A stretch of DNA of 57,585 bases, taken from a virus. The notes below the pieces were generated by a model. It did not search any database, was not told the origin of the DNA, and worked only from the letters and a program-made list of their open reading frames with translations. Position numbers and translations under genes: made by a program. The stretch is taken from IMG/VR virus record IMGVR_UViG_3300047163_000047, positions 1 to 57,585 of that record; one strand, written 5' to 3'. Every line of letters starts with the position of its first letter. The first letter of the stretch is position 1. Below are positions 30,876-40,317 of this stretch, piece after piece.

Positions 30876-32636
30876 TTACTGCGGTTTTGTATAGGTCTTT
30901 CCGTTGGTCGTGAATTGTGATCCTGGAGGTAATTTGTTGTAGTCATCGGGATTACTGACTTCGGGAAGATTGGTTGCGGGAGCTTCATTTCCCTGCGCAG
31001 AGGACTGGCCCTCATCCCCCGGTGATGGTGGGAACATAAGTTTTTCGAGCTGCTTAGGATCAATTCCGGTTCGGATATTCGCCTGCATTAAAACGGGACG
31101 CTTCGCGAGATCGACTTGCTGCTTATAGCCGTTGTAACTGTCGCGAGCTGAGGACTCGATTTGAGTCAAATCTTTCGGGGAAAGAACACCTTGGCCTTTC
31201 ACGAATGCCTCCCAATTACGCGCAACTTCATTCGGCAGGCCGGAGCCTTCCAGATCGGTCGCAATGGTGGAGTCCTTAACAACGGCGCCGGGGCGGGTAA
31301 TTCCTGCGTAGGAATTCAGAACATCCATGGATCGGAAATTGTTGTAGTCTCCGGTCTTCTTAGCTTCTCCGAGAAGATTGACGATGCTCTGATATTTCGG
31401 AGCGATTTGACCGTAAAATGTCTTCGGTAATTCTTGAGATGCAAACTTATCTCCAAGATCGGTAATAGACTGGAGCGCTCCTTGCGGAAGTCCTGAAACT
31501 GTATTGCGAGCATCGGCGGGAATGTCCACCTGCTTCATTTCCATCGAGCCTGTCATAGGATTCCAGATCGGCATGATCTTGGCGTAGGGAATTCCCTGGG
31601 AATCCGTTAACGTGTTGACCATTCCTCCGCCGCCTGCTCCGCCACCATAAAACCCCTTCATGCGCTCGTTGAGCGCTTGCGCGGCCTGTCCCATGTTGAT
31701 CGTGCTTCCCGTTCCTGCTGGGAGAATACCTCGGCTTGCGAGCTGCATCATTGCGTCCGGGGTTGCTGGAGCGACTGACGGGCCTGCCTTTGCCATGACT
31801 GCTTGGTTGTAGAGTTCTGGCACATTCGGCTGATCCGGCATTTGCTGGAGAAGCTGAGCTTTGCGCCAGTCGGGAAGATCATTCCAAAGTTGCGGGGCCG
31901 GTGACTGCGCGACCTGCGAAGGTGGCTGGATCAGTGAGGCGGCGATGGATTGAGGATTTATCGCCGGAGGTTGCGCGGGGGGCTGCATTTGCGGAGCCTG
32001 CTGCGCTGGTATAGTCGCAGCGCTCTGATTTGGCGGAGGAGTAATAGAAGGAGAGGCTGGATTTGGCGGAGGAGTAATAGAAGGAGAGGCTGGATGTGGC
32101 GATGGCGACTGTCCAGGTGGTGGCTGAACCATGGAGGCGATAATGGATTGGGGTATTTCTCCAGCGCTTGGATTCGCCGATGGCGTCGTATTTCCCATGA
32201 GATATTGGGCACCCTTTCTGACATCATCCACCGACTGACTGACGGGCTGAGTCAGCATTTCCGCCGCTCCTTGAACCGCCGTTTTCGGCAGGAATGCAGA
32301 ATTTCGGATCATGTCACTAATGAAGGATGCGCCCAAGCCTACGGGGCCTGATCCTGTTTGGTAGGCCTCTTTCGTATTCTGGAATGGAGATGCGCTGATC
32401 GGCGGCTTGTTCGCATCGGTCAGCAGAACTTCTCTTCCCGGAGGCATTGAGGGCGATGATTGTGCTGTTGCACCAGATGGTGGCGTATTAGCTGAGCTGC
32501 CGCTATTGGCCGCGCTTTCATCACGAGGCAATGGGCCCGGAGGAGGCGTTGCTGGGGCAGGAGCTTCGAACCATCCCGCGCTTTTCAGCTCATCAGGATC
32601 AGGCGCAATCGAAGGATCGATAGTTGCGGCATCCAT
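30876..32636 (-). CDS. internal virion protein, Pro/Ser-rich, 586 aa
   Basis: The N-terminal half is Pro/Ala/Ser/Gln-rich and disordered, with an 11-residue unit (PASPSITPPPN) in tandem. The C-terminal half is a more ordered helical region (YGQIAPKYQSIVNLLGEAKK, LLEK-like segments) and ends with PPGSQFTTNGKTYTKPQ, a motif shared with the next gene upstream. It is one of several internal virion or tail proteins in this stretch. Confidence 0.65.
   Translation of the reverse strand: MDAATIDPSIAPDPDELKSAGWFEAPAPATPPPGPLPRDESAANSGSSANTPPSGATAQSSPSMPPGREVLLTDANKPPISASPFQNTKEAYQTGSGPVGLGASFISDMIRNSAFLPKTAVQGAAEMLTQPVSQSVDDVRKGAQYLMGNTTPSANPSAGEIPQSIIASMVQPPPGQSPSPHPASPSITPPPNPASPSITPPPNQSAATIPAQQAPQMQPPAQPPAINPQSIAASLIQPPSQVAQSPAPQLWNDLPDWRKAQLLQQMPDQPNVPELYNQAVMAKAGPSVAPATPDAMMQLASRGILPAGTGSTINMGQAAQALNERMKGFYGGGAGGGGMVNTLTDSQGIPYAKIMPIWNPMTGSMEMKQVDIPADARNTVSGLPQGALQSITDLGDKFASQELPKTFYGQIAPKYQSIVNLLGEAKKTGDYNNFRSMDVLNSYAGITRPGAVVKDSTIATDLEGSGLPNEVARNWEAFVKGQGVLSPKDLTQIESSARDSYNGYKQQVDLAKRPVLMQANIRTGIDPKQLEKLMFPPSPGDEGQSSAQGNEAPATNLPEVSNPDDYNKLPPGSQFTTNGKTYTKPQ
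32027..32092 (-). repeat. two perfect 33-bp tandem copies
   Basis: A 33-base unit is duplicated exactly and partly again after it, encoding PASPSITPPPN twice in the proline-rich part of the virion protein 30876-32636. Being in frame, it points to recent expansion. Confidence 0.95.
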
Positions 32637-32639
32637 GGC

Positions 32640-33407
32640 TTAGGGTTTGTAGTATGTTTTCCCATCCGCACCAGTGATGCGCGAGCCGGAAGGCATCGTG
32701 GCCCACGACGAAGTAGCCTTAGAAGGAGTTGAAGGAAAAGGGGAGCCGAGCACCTCACCTCCCGGGGCGGTGTTTAGGCCTTGGCCTGGGACGCTGTTGT
32801 TGCGGGTTGTTCCTGGATTCTGATTCGGTATCGAAAGAGGATTGGGATTGGTTGCGCCGGTTGTCTGCGGATTGAGGACGAGATCATGCGCTCCCCCTAA
32901 AGTCTTCGGGACATCGGCCATGCGTCCGATGCTCGTCATATTTTCAAACGATGAATCTGCCGGATTAGGATCAGTCGTTTGCGGCGAAGGCTGATAAGTT
33001 CCGGGGCCACCAAGCGGAGGCGCAACATCGGACTTGAACGGCGCTGATCCGGCGCGAGTCGTTCCGATTCCGTCGTCAGGGTATTTGTCCGCCGCTGATC
33101 CCATCGTCTCGCCGCTCGGCTCAACGCTCTGGTCGATCTTCTGCGTCGGATTCTGAGGGGGCTGATAAAGTGAGTTGAGTGCGGCGACTACGGGGGACTG
33201 CCAAGTATTCTGCGTATGCTGAAATTCTTTTCCAGCAATCCCCATTTGCTGCTGTGTTTGCTGATTCGCCAATTGCGCGGCTTGAAGTCTGGCCTTGAGA
33301 GTTGCCGGAAGAGTCTGCAATGCAAGACCGCCTGTAATCGCATCGACAAGATTTCCCGATGGGCGATTAAACCCCTGCTCCGGGCGAGTTACTACGGTAA
33401 TGGCCAT
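32640..33407 (-). CDS. virion-associated protein, 255 aa
   Basis: The sequence begins MAITVVTRPEQGFNRPSGNL with a Gln-rich helix (RLQAAQLANQQTQQQMGIAG), then a Pro/Thr/Asn-rich disordered region. It ends MPSGSRITGADGKTYYKP, closely like the C-terminus of the protein encoded by the following gene, so the two share a tail peptide, perhaps for incorporation into the virion. Confidence 0.6.
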   Translation of the reverse strand: MAITVVTRPEQGFNRPSGNLVDAITGGLALQTLPATLKARLQAAQLANQQTQQQMGIAGKEFQHTQNTWQSPVVAALNSLYQPPQNPTQKIDQSVEPSGETMGSAADKYPDDGIGTTRAGSAPFKSDVAPPLGGPGTYQPSPQTTDPNPADSSFENMTSIGRMADVPKTLGGAHDLVLNPQTTGATNPNPLSIPNQNPGTTRNNSVPGQGLNTAPGGEVLGSPFPSTPSKATSSWATMPSGSRITGADGKTYYKP

Positions 33408-33408
33408 T

Positions 33409-33621
33409 TTAGCTGATGGTTTCTCTGACCTCGGGGACTTCGGGCTTCATGGATTCCATCGTTCGGCCTTGGCGCGTCGTCTGGCACTTGCTGTTCTGGC
33501 CCCGGCGCTCAGGAAGAAGCTTGTTCGTGATCTGGACGAGGCCAGCTTTATCGCCCTGCTTGTTGGCATCACGAATTTGCTGCGGCTGTGGGCTCGGGAT
33601 ATTTCCTTCGTCGAATCTCAT
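33409..33621 (-). CDS. hypothetical protein, 70 aa
   Basis: The product is short, basic and Gln-rich (MRFDEGNIPSPQPQQIRDAN). It has no recognised domain. It lies among virion protein genes. Confidence 0.6.
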   Translation of the reverse strand: MRFDEGNIPSPQPQQIRDANKQGDKAGLVQITNKLLPERRGQNSKCQTTRQGRTMESMKPEVPEVRETIS

Positions 33622-33634
33622 AATTTCCTTTTAG

Positions 33635-33931
33635 TTAAATTGCCCCCATCATACTCAAAAGTCCAAGGATTCCTTTACCGCCTTGGCCTTGACTCATTGG
33701 GCTTGCGGGCTGTTGAATTGGGCTTCCTGGATCAGCTTGTTGTGGGGCTTGTTTTTGATCAACTTGTGGCATTGGAATCGCGGGTTGTGTCCCCGGAGGT
33801 GGCTGACTCATTGGAACCTGTGTCTGCTGTTGCGGTTGAGGCAAAAATCCCTGCGCAGGGTTGAAACCATAACCCATGATGCCGCCTTGCTGCCCAATGG
33901 CTGGCATTGAGGAATAATCGTAGGGGTACAT
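33635..33931 (-). CDS. Gln/Pro-rich virion protein, 98 aa
   Basis: The product (MYPYDYSSMPAIGQQGGIMG) is disordered, with many PQ repeats, and ends LGLLSMMGAI. An exact 12-bp palindrome at 33849-33860 encodes NPAQG. Probably a structural linker protein. Confidence 0.6.
   Translation of the reverse strand: MYPYDYSSMPAIGQQGGIMGYGFNPAQGFLPQPQQQTQVPMSQPPPGTQPAIPMPQVDQKQAPQQADPGSPIQQPASPMSQGQGGKGILGLLSMMGAI
33849..33860. repeat. 12-bp palindrome CCCTGCGCAGGG
   Basis: Exact copy inside the virion gene 33635-33931. Confidence 0.85.
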
Positions 33932-34633
33932 TTAGTACGGCTGGCCTCCGACCAGTGAGGCGAAAAGAGGATGTTGGGAAAAAAGCCTGCCGAGGAGATA
34001 GTTGTCAACTCCGGGGCCAGATGACGGCGTGCTGATCGGCTTTTGGCTTGTTGGGAAATTGTTCATCTGAGCGACATTCTGCGCCGGAGCTTGCTGAGGC
34101 GCAAGCGCAAATCCCGGCATCATTGGCATTGCTCCGGGCTCTGTGGCTGGAGTTGTTGCGGGGGCTGCGGATGGTTGCTGCTGCGTCTGCATTTCAGGTT
34201 GAGCCGCAGGCGTCGATGGCGTGAGAAACTTTTGCACGTTTGCCTCACCGGTGGTCGAGAGCTGCTGTCCTCGAAGCGTCGGACTTCCACCGCCGAGATT
34301 GATGACTTGCTGCTTATCGGGAATCGATTTGTCGAATCCCTGCGGCTGATAAAGATCAACGCGAGGATCAGGCTCGGGCGCTCTGTCGCCGTAATAAGCC
34401 AACCGCTTGTTTCCGTTCGGATCAACTATTTCGATGACATCGCCGGGATTCGCGTGAACCTGTTGTGCCATGGAGTCGGTGAGTGCGGCAGCGTGCGGAG
34501 TGAGGGTGTTGTCGCGCATTCCTAATTTCTTGAGCGTGAGTTTATCCATTTGCGGATCGTTGGCGTATCCGTACTGAGTGATGTTGCCTATGATCCCTCC
34601 AGATGGAGATATGGCTGGCATGGATGTACTCAT
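33932..34633 (-). CDS. virion protein, 233 aa
   Basis: The N-terminal 100 residues contain a compact domain (GDVIEIVDPNGNKRLAYYGD), and the rest is Pro/Gln/Ala-rich. It starts MSTSMPAISPSGGIIGNITQ, echoing the SMPAIGQQGGIMG at the start of the neighbouring protein, which suggests shared ancestry of the N-termini. Probably a head or tail internal component. Confidence 0.6.
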   Translation of the reverse strand: MSTSMPAISPSGGIIGNITQYGYANDPQMDKLTLKKLGMRDNTLTPHAAALTDSMAQQVHANPGDVIEIVDPNGNKRLAYYGDRAPEPDPRVDLYQPQGFDKSIPDKQQVINLGGGSPTLRGQQLSTTGEANVQKFLTPSTPAAQPEMQTQQQPSAAPATTPATEPGAMPMMPGFALAPQQAPAQNVAQMNNFPTSQKPISTPSSGPGVDNYLLGRLFSQHPLFASLVGGQPY

Positions 34634-34638
34634 GGAGT

Positions 34639-35178
34639 TTAGGCCGCGATCTGGCGGCGATATTCTCCGAAGTATTTTTCCGCTGCTTTTTTGTAAGCCT
34701 CGTAAGCTTCTTCTGGAGAATCGAAAGTTCCGAGATAAATCAATTCGCTATCGACTCGTATTTGCCCCATCCATCGCATACCATTTGATGTAACATAAAC
34801 GCCTTTTAGGCCGCTCTTGCTATTCGCGTAGTGCTTTTTATTTTTCTCGTTTTGATGCAGCGTCACTATTCTTAAATTCGTTCTGCGATTATCCAGGCTA
34901 TTACCGTTTCTGTGATCCACTTGCATTCCATTTTCTGGATTGGCTATCAGCCAATGAAGGTTAAGTCTTTGGCCGTTCCTGTATCCTCTCACATAATATC
35001 CCTTAGTGTGCGGATCGTAGTGCGCATTCCAATTTTTCCCAGCTACTTTTACCAAGTCTACAATGTCAATGATCGCTTCTTGGTTCTGAGTTAGAGGAAC
35101 GATAGCTATGGAAGGGCCGATGGGGATGTAGGGAGGGCGCTTGATTTTAGTTCGGTATTCTTTCCTCTTCATTTTCAT
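34639..35178 (-). CDS. HNH-AP2 homing endonuclease
   Basis: An HNH core (LHWLIANPENGMQVDHRNGN, LRIVTLHQNEKNKK) is followed by an AP2 DNA-binding domain (SGLKGVYVTSNGMRWMGQIR, GTFDSPEEAYEAYKKAAEKY). This is a standard free-standing phage homing endonuclease inserted between virion genes. The start at 35176-35178 avoids overlap with the upstream stop. Confidence 0.88.
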   Translation of the reverse strand: MKMKRKEYRTKIKRPPYIPIGPSIAIVPLTQNQEAIIDIVDLVKVAGKNWNAHYDPHTKGYYVRGYRNGQRLNLHWLIANPENGMQVDHRNGNSLDNRRTNLRIVTLHQNEKNKKHYANSKSGLKGVYVTSNGMRWMGQIRVDSELIYLGTFDSPEEAYEAYKKAAEKYFGEYRRQIAA

Positions 35179-35188
35179 GATCGGTAGA

Positions 35189-35872
35189 TTACACCATTCC
35201 AAGTATCTGACTCATATAATCAAGAGGTCCCGGCTGTTGAATCAAGGCCGTGTTGGGCGTCGCGATTTGGCCGCCCGTCCACAATCCGGTGTTTAGATTT
35301 CCCTCGGCAGATAGCGGCGAGTAGAGTGCAGAAATTCCCGATTGCGCCATGTTGAGCTGATTGGCCATATTCTGATTGAGAGCCTGCGGAGCTTGCTGCT
35401 GAATCTGTCGCTCGTTCTGGTAGTTCTGGTTGATGGCTCCGGCGTTCGTCTGCATCGCGTTTGCGTTCTGCTGGGCTTGGGCGTTCTGCTGGGCTTGCTG
35501 GTCGGCGGTGCTGAAAGCCATGCCTGCGCGTTCATCGGAGGATTTGATTTGCTGGCTTTGATCTCCCGCAGCGCGGTTGGCCGCATTCTGGCTGGCTGCG
35601 AGTTGTCCAGTGAGCGCTGGATTGCCGTTGAGATATTGACCTGCGATTTCATTCCCGAAAAGAGTATTGGCTTTCCCGTAATTCGGATTATTCGCGTCGG
35701 TCGCGGCCTGTCCTGCAGTCTTTGCGGCGATCTGCTGGGCTTGCGCGAAGGCTGGCTGACTGGCGGCTGAAACTGCCGTTGCCGTATTCTGGCCGGTCTG
35801 ACTTGCGCCATTACCGTAAGGGCCGAAATATTCGGGATTCTGAGTTACTTGTTGCGCCCCTGGAGAACTCAT
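35189..35872 (-). CDS. Ala/Gln/Asn-rich internal virion protein
   Basis: The sequence consists of long Gln/Ala/Asn-rich helical segments (AAASQ-type repeats, QQAQQNAQAQQNANAMQTNA) ending GPLDYMSQILGMV. It resembles internal head or injection proteins of podoviruses. It overlaps the next gene upstream by ATGA. Confidence 0.6.
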   Translation of the reverse strand: MSSPGAQQVTQNPEYFGPYGNGASQTGQNTATAVSAASQPAFAQAQQIAAKTAGQAATDANNPNYGKANTLFGNEIAGQYLNGNPALTGQLAASQNAANRAAGDQSQQIKSSDERAGMAFSTADQQAQQNAQAQQNANAMQTNAGAINQNYQNERQIQQQAPQALNQNMANQLNMAQSGISALYSPLSAEGNLNTGLWTGGQIATPNTALIQQPGPLDYMSQILGMV

Positions 35873-36228
35873 AGATTTTTGGACATCATGTTTGTTGGCA
35901 TGATATTTTTGTATCCCATTTTTTCGAGTAACGGATAAAACGGACTCTCCGTTTCACAGAGAAGAGTGTAGTTTTTGTGTCCGAGTGCTCGCATGAAGTT
36001 TTCACCTATTTCGATGGCTTTGATTGTATCCTTCGCGCTGCATTTTTGGCGATCAAAATGCGCGAGGATGACAGGGTTTGCTCCGATGGAAAAAAACCCG
36101 ATTACCTCCCCGTCTTTTTCGATGATGTGGGTCGGGTAATAAACGAATGCCTTGTCTTCAGCCGCTCGCGCCAGAAGCTCATCGAACTTCTCTTTTTCCC
36201 TCGGAGGCCTGATGATCGTCTTACTCAT
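35869..36228 (-). CDS. GNAT-fold-like virion protein, 119 aa
   Basis: The pattern (FVYYPTHIIEKDGEVIGFFS, then FYPLLEKMGYKNI) is that of a GNAT acetyltransferase-like fold; several podoviruses encode such proteins in the virion module (T7 gp13-like). The acetyl-CoA binding RxxGxG/A motif is not clear, so it may be structural rather than enzymatic. Confidence 0.6.
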   Translation of the reverse strand: MSKTIIRPPREKEKFDELLARAAEDKAFVYYPTHIIEKDGEVIGFFSIGANPVILAHFDRQKCSAKDTIKAIEIGENFMRALGHKNYTLLCETESPFYPLLEKMGYKNIMPTNMMSKNL

Positions 36229-36422
36229 TTTTGAAGCCCCTGGAGTTCCCTCGTCGCCTGCTCAAGCTTTTGTAGTCCTGCCTGAACCTGAAGCGTCCAT
36301 GCCTGCATTTGATTGTGGTAGTCCTTCATCGCTGGTGAAGCCGCATTAAGCTCCGATGGGCTTACTTTCGGAGGAATCTTGATCTTAAGATTTTCGTTGA
36401 GAGCGTATTTGATCGTGGCCAT
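36225..36422 (-). CDS. small helical protein, 65 aa
   Basis: Starts MATIKYALNENLKIKIPPKV, then a helix (MQAWTLQVQAGLQKLEQATR). It may be a small tail or head completion protein; the family is unknown. Confidence 0.6.
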   Translation of the reverse strand: MATIKYALNENLKIKIPPKVSPSELNAASPAMKDYHNQMQAWTLQVQAGLQKLEQATRELQGLQK

Positions 36423-36425
36423 GGC

Positions 36426-38762
36426 TTAGTAGGTGTTTCCAATTCTTCCTGAGATCGAATAAGTCGTCACTCTCCATTGAGTATCCGCCTGATCGGTGTA
36501 AAAGCGAATCCGAATAAATCGGCCTGCCACTTTTATGTTCAGTTTTGTCACGTAGTTGGCATTCCCGGCGCAATCGACCCATTGAGGAGTTGACCATGAA
36601 ATGGTTCCATCCAAATTCTCCTGAGTTCCTGCCTGAACAAATAGTCTGAACGGTCGAGGCGTCAGGACTTGCTTGACCTGAAGTGAGAACTGGACGAGAT
36701 CGAGGTATTTGTAGGCCTGCTCATCTCCGCAATCGTGCGCCACGGTTTCAAAGATCGACTGATAGGCCGCTCCCGCCCGGTCATAAACTTGGCCGTGCGA
36801 ATAAATTCCAGGCACTCCGCTGGGATAGAGTGCCATCAAGGTAAGATTGGCTTTTGAGGCGAGTAAGTCGCCCCAGGATTGAATCTGGTCGATCCATCGG
36901 CCTGCCCAATTCGCCCAAGTGAGTGCCGTAGCATAATCCTGCCTTCCGATGGCCGTGATCGGAGCGTTGCTGTCTTCGTAGTCGTCGAGCGTGCAGGTAT
37001 TTTGCTCGTAGTTGTAGATGAAGACGCGCTGCGGTGGAAAGTTCGCTCCCTGCGCAGGGTAGACAAACCAGACCTCGCGCCGATCCTCTTTGTGGTACAT
37101 GAAAGCTTCCTGAACCTTGCTCAAATCGATCTCGGTGAGCACCTGAAGGAATTGCTTCATCCCAATCTCTTGCGGAACCCCTGTCGTGTAAGTGTAAAAG
37201 GCGCGGTGTCCGAAAAAGTAAATCGTTGTGTCGTTGATCTTGCACCAGGTGTTCCGCCCCAACAATCCTTCATCCGCAAAGTCTGGCCATATCGTGAAAA
37301 TTGACGGAGCGCCGACATATTGCATGAGCTGAAAGGAGCGTTCTTTCATGATGAGGCCATACAACCCGATTGTGCTCATGGCCCAGATGGGGCCATTGAC
37401 ACGATCTCCGGCATTCACGAGCTGGCCTGCTTCATTGGCATTGAGTGACAGGATTTGCGAGCCTCCGATAATTGCGCTTCCCGGTGGAACGATCCCGGTC
37501 AAGTCCTGAAGCTGAAGTTGAAGCGCGTAGGCTTCGATCAGGTTCGATGATGGCGGAATAGGCGCTGCGGTCACTCCGCTGTTGCTGACTTGGACATAAG
37601 GCTGCGTGATGGCATTTGTTCCGGCTGGATAGGCGAACTGCTGGTTGGTTCCGATGCCTTGGCGCTGAATCGTGATCGTAGGATTCGAGGAATAGTAAGC
37701 CAGACTGTCCGAGAGCGTCACATCCGCATTTCCCGATAGCGTGATCGTGTAGGCTCCCGAGGTTCCGGCGATGGTCACGACTGACTGGCCGAGCATGATG
37801 CTACCCACAACGAGGGATGCCGGAAGCGACGCCGCAGTTGATGTCACGCTCGTGCTACTGGTTGAGCTGGTCGCGTTTGTGATGTAGCTCGAAACTCCCG
37901 CCACGGCTCCGGTCACGAGATAAATATCCAAGCCTAGCGAGGCGTCATCGTTACTGCCGTCTCCACCGATGGAGAGATAGTCACCGACTGCCCAGCCCGG
38001 ATTAGCGATCAGCGATAAACTCACGCTTTGCCCAACTGCCGGTGCCGTGAATCCTGTCGTCAGCGTTCCCGCGAATGAATTTTGGGCGGACTGCCCGACA
38101 ATCTGGAGCGCCTGATCTGAGTTTTGAACCCGCAGAAATCCCACCGTTGTTGATGTCGCTGGAAGAATGACGCTCGGAGTTGTGGTTGCGCTGGCCCATG
38201 ATCCTGCCGCGCCTTGCGCCAATAGATTAGTGAAGATGATCCCCGTGCGCCCCGGCAATATCTGCTGAAAAAATCCGCAGGTTTCTGCCGTCGTTCCGTT
38301 GATTAGCGAGACGGCCATCACTTCGTAGAAATTATAGTAAGGCTCGTAATCAATCCGAACAAACATGTCCGGCACCATACCCGAGGTCGATTCGTTGACG
38401 AAAACCCATCCCGTCGTCACTCCTGGCTCTGGCTGCGTCAGTGTATCAACCAAAGTAAGTGCTATGTCCGCTATCGTGCTTGCGACCGGGATGAAGTTTG
38501 TGAAATCGTTGATGTCGCTCCAAGTCATTGTGCTGCCCTGCCAGCCCATGAGGTGACCCTGAAAGGATATGACGCCATCCCAGCGTGTTGTCGTCGGGAG
38601 CCCTGGAACATCCCGGCACTGGCTGAATCCCGGCCAGTATTGAGGCCTCACAGCTCCTTGGGCGAATATTTCCTTGTCCAGAAAGTCGCAGCGATTCCAG
38701 CGATTCGTGCAGGACGCCTGCCCGTTACTGTAAATCTGGTCGAGATCGAGAACGATGCTCAT
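36426..38762 (-). CDS. tail protein, P22 gp10 / T7 gp12-like, 778 aa
   Basis: The long beta-rich protein (GDRVNGPIWAMSTIGLYGLI, WFVYPAQGANFPPQRVFIYN, DDYEDSNAPITAIGRQDYAT) matches the tail nozzle/stabilisation proteins of short-tailed phages. It closes the tail after packaging and passes DNA during ejection. An exact palindrome at 37048-37059 encodes PAQG inside this gene. The upstream neighbours are also tail genes. Confidence 0.7.
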   Translation of the reverse strand: MSIVLDLDQIYSNGQASCTNRWNRCDFLDKEIFAQGAVRPQYWPGFSQCRDVPGLPTTTRWDGVISFQGHLMGWQGSTMTWSDINDFTNFIPVASTIADIALTLVDTLTQPEPGVTTGWVFVNESTSGMVPDMFVRIDYEPYYNFYEVMAVSLINGTTAETCGFFQQILPGRTGIIFTNLLAQGAAGSWASATTTPSVILPATSTTVGFLRVQNSDQALQIVGQSAQNSFAGTLTTGFTAPAVGQSVSLSLIANPGWAVGDYLSIGGDGSNDDASLGLDIYLVTGAVAGVSSYITNATSSTSSTSVTSTAASLPASLVVGSIMLGQSVVTIAGTSGAYTITLSGNADVTLSDSLAYYSSNPTITIQRQGIGTNQQFAYPAGTNAITQPYVQVSNSGVTAAPIPPSSNLIEAYALQLQLQDLTGIVPPGSAIIGGSQILSLNANEAGQLVNAGDRVNGPIWAMSTIGLYGLIMKERSFQLMQYVGAPSIFTIWPDFADEGLLGRNTWCKINDTTIYFFGHRAFYTYTTGVPQEIGMKQFLQVLTEIDLSKVQEAFMYHKEDRREVWFVYPAQGANFPPQRVFIYNYEQNTCTLDDYEDSNAPITAIGRQDYATALTWANWAGRWIDQIQSWGDLLASKANLTLMALYPSGVPGIYSHGQVYDRAGAAYQSIFETVAHDCGDEQAYKYLDLVQFSLQVKQVLTPRPFRLFVQAGTQENLDGTISWSTPQWVDCAGNANYVTKLNIKVAGRFIRIRFYTDQADTQWRVTTYSISGRIGNTY
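37048..37059. repeat. 12-bp palindrome CCCTGCGCAGGG
   Basis: Exact copy inside the tail gene 36426-38762. Confidence 0.85.
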
Positions 38763-40309
38763 GGAGCGTTGAAAAAGATGATATTGGTTGAGCTGGTCGG
38801 TATATAAAAACTGTTGGTGAGGCTATTATACGCCCACTGATATGCAGCCGCGAAAGCAAGGGATATGGAGGCACCTATTTCAAGCGGAGGATCGAAAACC
38901 CCGCTAACTGGATTCAATCCAATGATTACCCCATTGTGCCAATCCAGAAAATAGACCCTCTGATGATAGGGGTCATAAAGAGGCGCTTTGCTGGCTTGGG
39001 TAATTGAGGACGCGATGGCTGTGGATGATGTGGCGTTTAAACTTCCAATTCCGCCGCTTCCCTGAAAATATACCGTGGAATTTGCTGAGCAAAAGCAAAG
39101 AGTTATATTGCCGCTTGATGCGAGGGCTTCATAATTGTAAACCGCGAGGCTCTGTGGGTTAAATGTGTAAATCTGCCTCGTTCCATTGCTTTGGCTTGTC
39201 GAGTAAACAAGTATTCCATCGAACACCGATGATTCGCTTGTGTAACGCCCGCTTGGTGCTCCAGTGGCTGTCGCACTCGTTTGTGTCATGGATGGCAAAT
39301 CGATAATTAGCCAGTATGAATTGTGGGTCGCGCAAACGGCTGTTGTTCCTGAAATGAGGCAGATTGATTCTGGGGAAAGGCCTGTCGTAGGTATGAGAGT
39401 ATTTATGATTGTGTTCGTGCTTGGATCGATTTTGCAGATGCACCCTGTTTGGCCTACCGCAACATTCCCTATCGTGGCATAGATGTAGCCATCTCCAGCA
39501 TTATAGACCATGCCGGTAACCGATCCGGCTCCTGAAAACATTGGGGGCGATATGGTTCCCGCAATGGTATTGGTGTAGGGATCGTAAATCGTAATCGTAT
39601 TTCCGCTGTCAATACCCGAATTAAAATAAACAAATCCGTTCGTTGGACAGACCATACACGATTCGTTTTGGAAAGAGATATTTGCTGGCGAATAAGCAGT
39701 AACGTAATAAACCAAAACCTTGACCATTGCTGTCGTATTTGTGCCTGAATCCGACGCCTTCACCTGAAACGTGTAGCTTCCTGGTGCCATTCCGGTAAGT
39801 GTCGTCGAGGCGGCTGTCGGGCTCGTGATTGTGCAGACCGGTCCCGATAGCTGAGTCCAGAGAAAGGCGGGTACATTTGATCCGGTTCCAAACGTGTCGA
39901 GATAGGTGGCTGTGATGGTCGCTGTCGATGCGTTGATGATGATCTGGTCTGATCCCGCAAAAACTCGGAGATAGCCGCTGTTGATGTTCATCGCATAGAG
40001 GCTTTTCGTTGTTCCGAAAAGTGGAGAAGTGTTTGCAATTGGCGCGAGCTGACTGACGAGATTTGCTTGAGAGATCAAATTTACGGCTCCATCGAGCGTA
40101 GGCGAGAAATCAACTGCCTCAAATCCAGGGGCATTGCAGGCTACTCCGTCCTCGAAGCGCATGTTGCTGGCCAAGCTGGAATCGCGTAGGCCGCTTCCGG
40201 TGTAGGCTGTGACCGGCTTGTCGATCAGGTTCGGCGGCAGGCGCGTATTAAGGCCGGTTGCCGGAGCAATCACCTTAACGAGGAATGGTTGCCGCTGTTT
40301 GCTGCGCAT
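38759..40309 (-). CDS. tail protein with PKD-like domain and beta-propeller
   Basis: An Ig/PKD-like domain (LWTQLSGPVCTITSPTAAST, SYTFQVKASDSGTNTTAMVK) near residues 145-200 is followed by YVTN-like beta-propeller repeats (NTITIYDPYTNTIAGTISPP, TGCICKIDPSTNTIINTLIP). This combination suggests a tail or appendage protein that contacts host polysaccharide. No enzymatic residue set is apparent. Confidence 0.65.
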   Translation of the reverse strand: MRSKQRQPFLVKVIAPATGLNTRLPPNLIDKPVTAYTGSGLRDSSLASNMRFEDGVACNAPGFEAVDFSPTLDGAVNLISQANLVSQLAPIANTSPLFGTTKSLYAMNINSGYLRVFAGSDQIIINASTATITATYLDTFGTGSNVPAFLWTQLSGPVCTITSPTAASTTLTGMAPGSYTFQVKASDSGTNTTAMVKVLVYYVTAYSPANISFQNESCMVCPTNGFVYFNSGIDSGNTITIYDPYTNTIAGTISPPMFSGAGSVTGMVYNAGDGYIYATIGNVAVGQTGCICKIDPSTNTIINTLIPTTGLSPESICLISGTTAVCATHNSYWLIIDLPSMTQTSATATGAPSGRYTSESSVFDGILVYSTSQSNGTRQIYTFNPQSLAVYNYEALASSGNITLCFCSANSTVYFQGSGGIGSLNATSSTAIASSITQASKAPLYDPYHQRVYFLDWHNGVIIGLNPVSGVFDPPLEIGASISLAFAAAYQWAYNSLTNSFYIPTSSTNIIFFNAP

Positions 40310-40317
40310 GTTCGATC

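Noticed and set aside
26043-37059. Protein motif PAQG/SAQG repeated in virion proteins
   Set aside because: The same 12-bp palindrome also appears in other frames (LRR) and between genes, so the conservation is at DNA level, not protein level.
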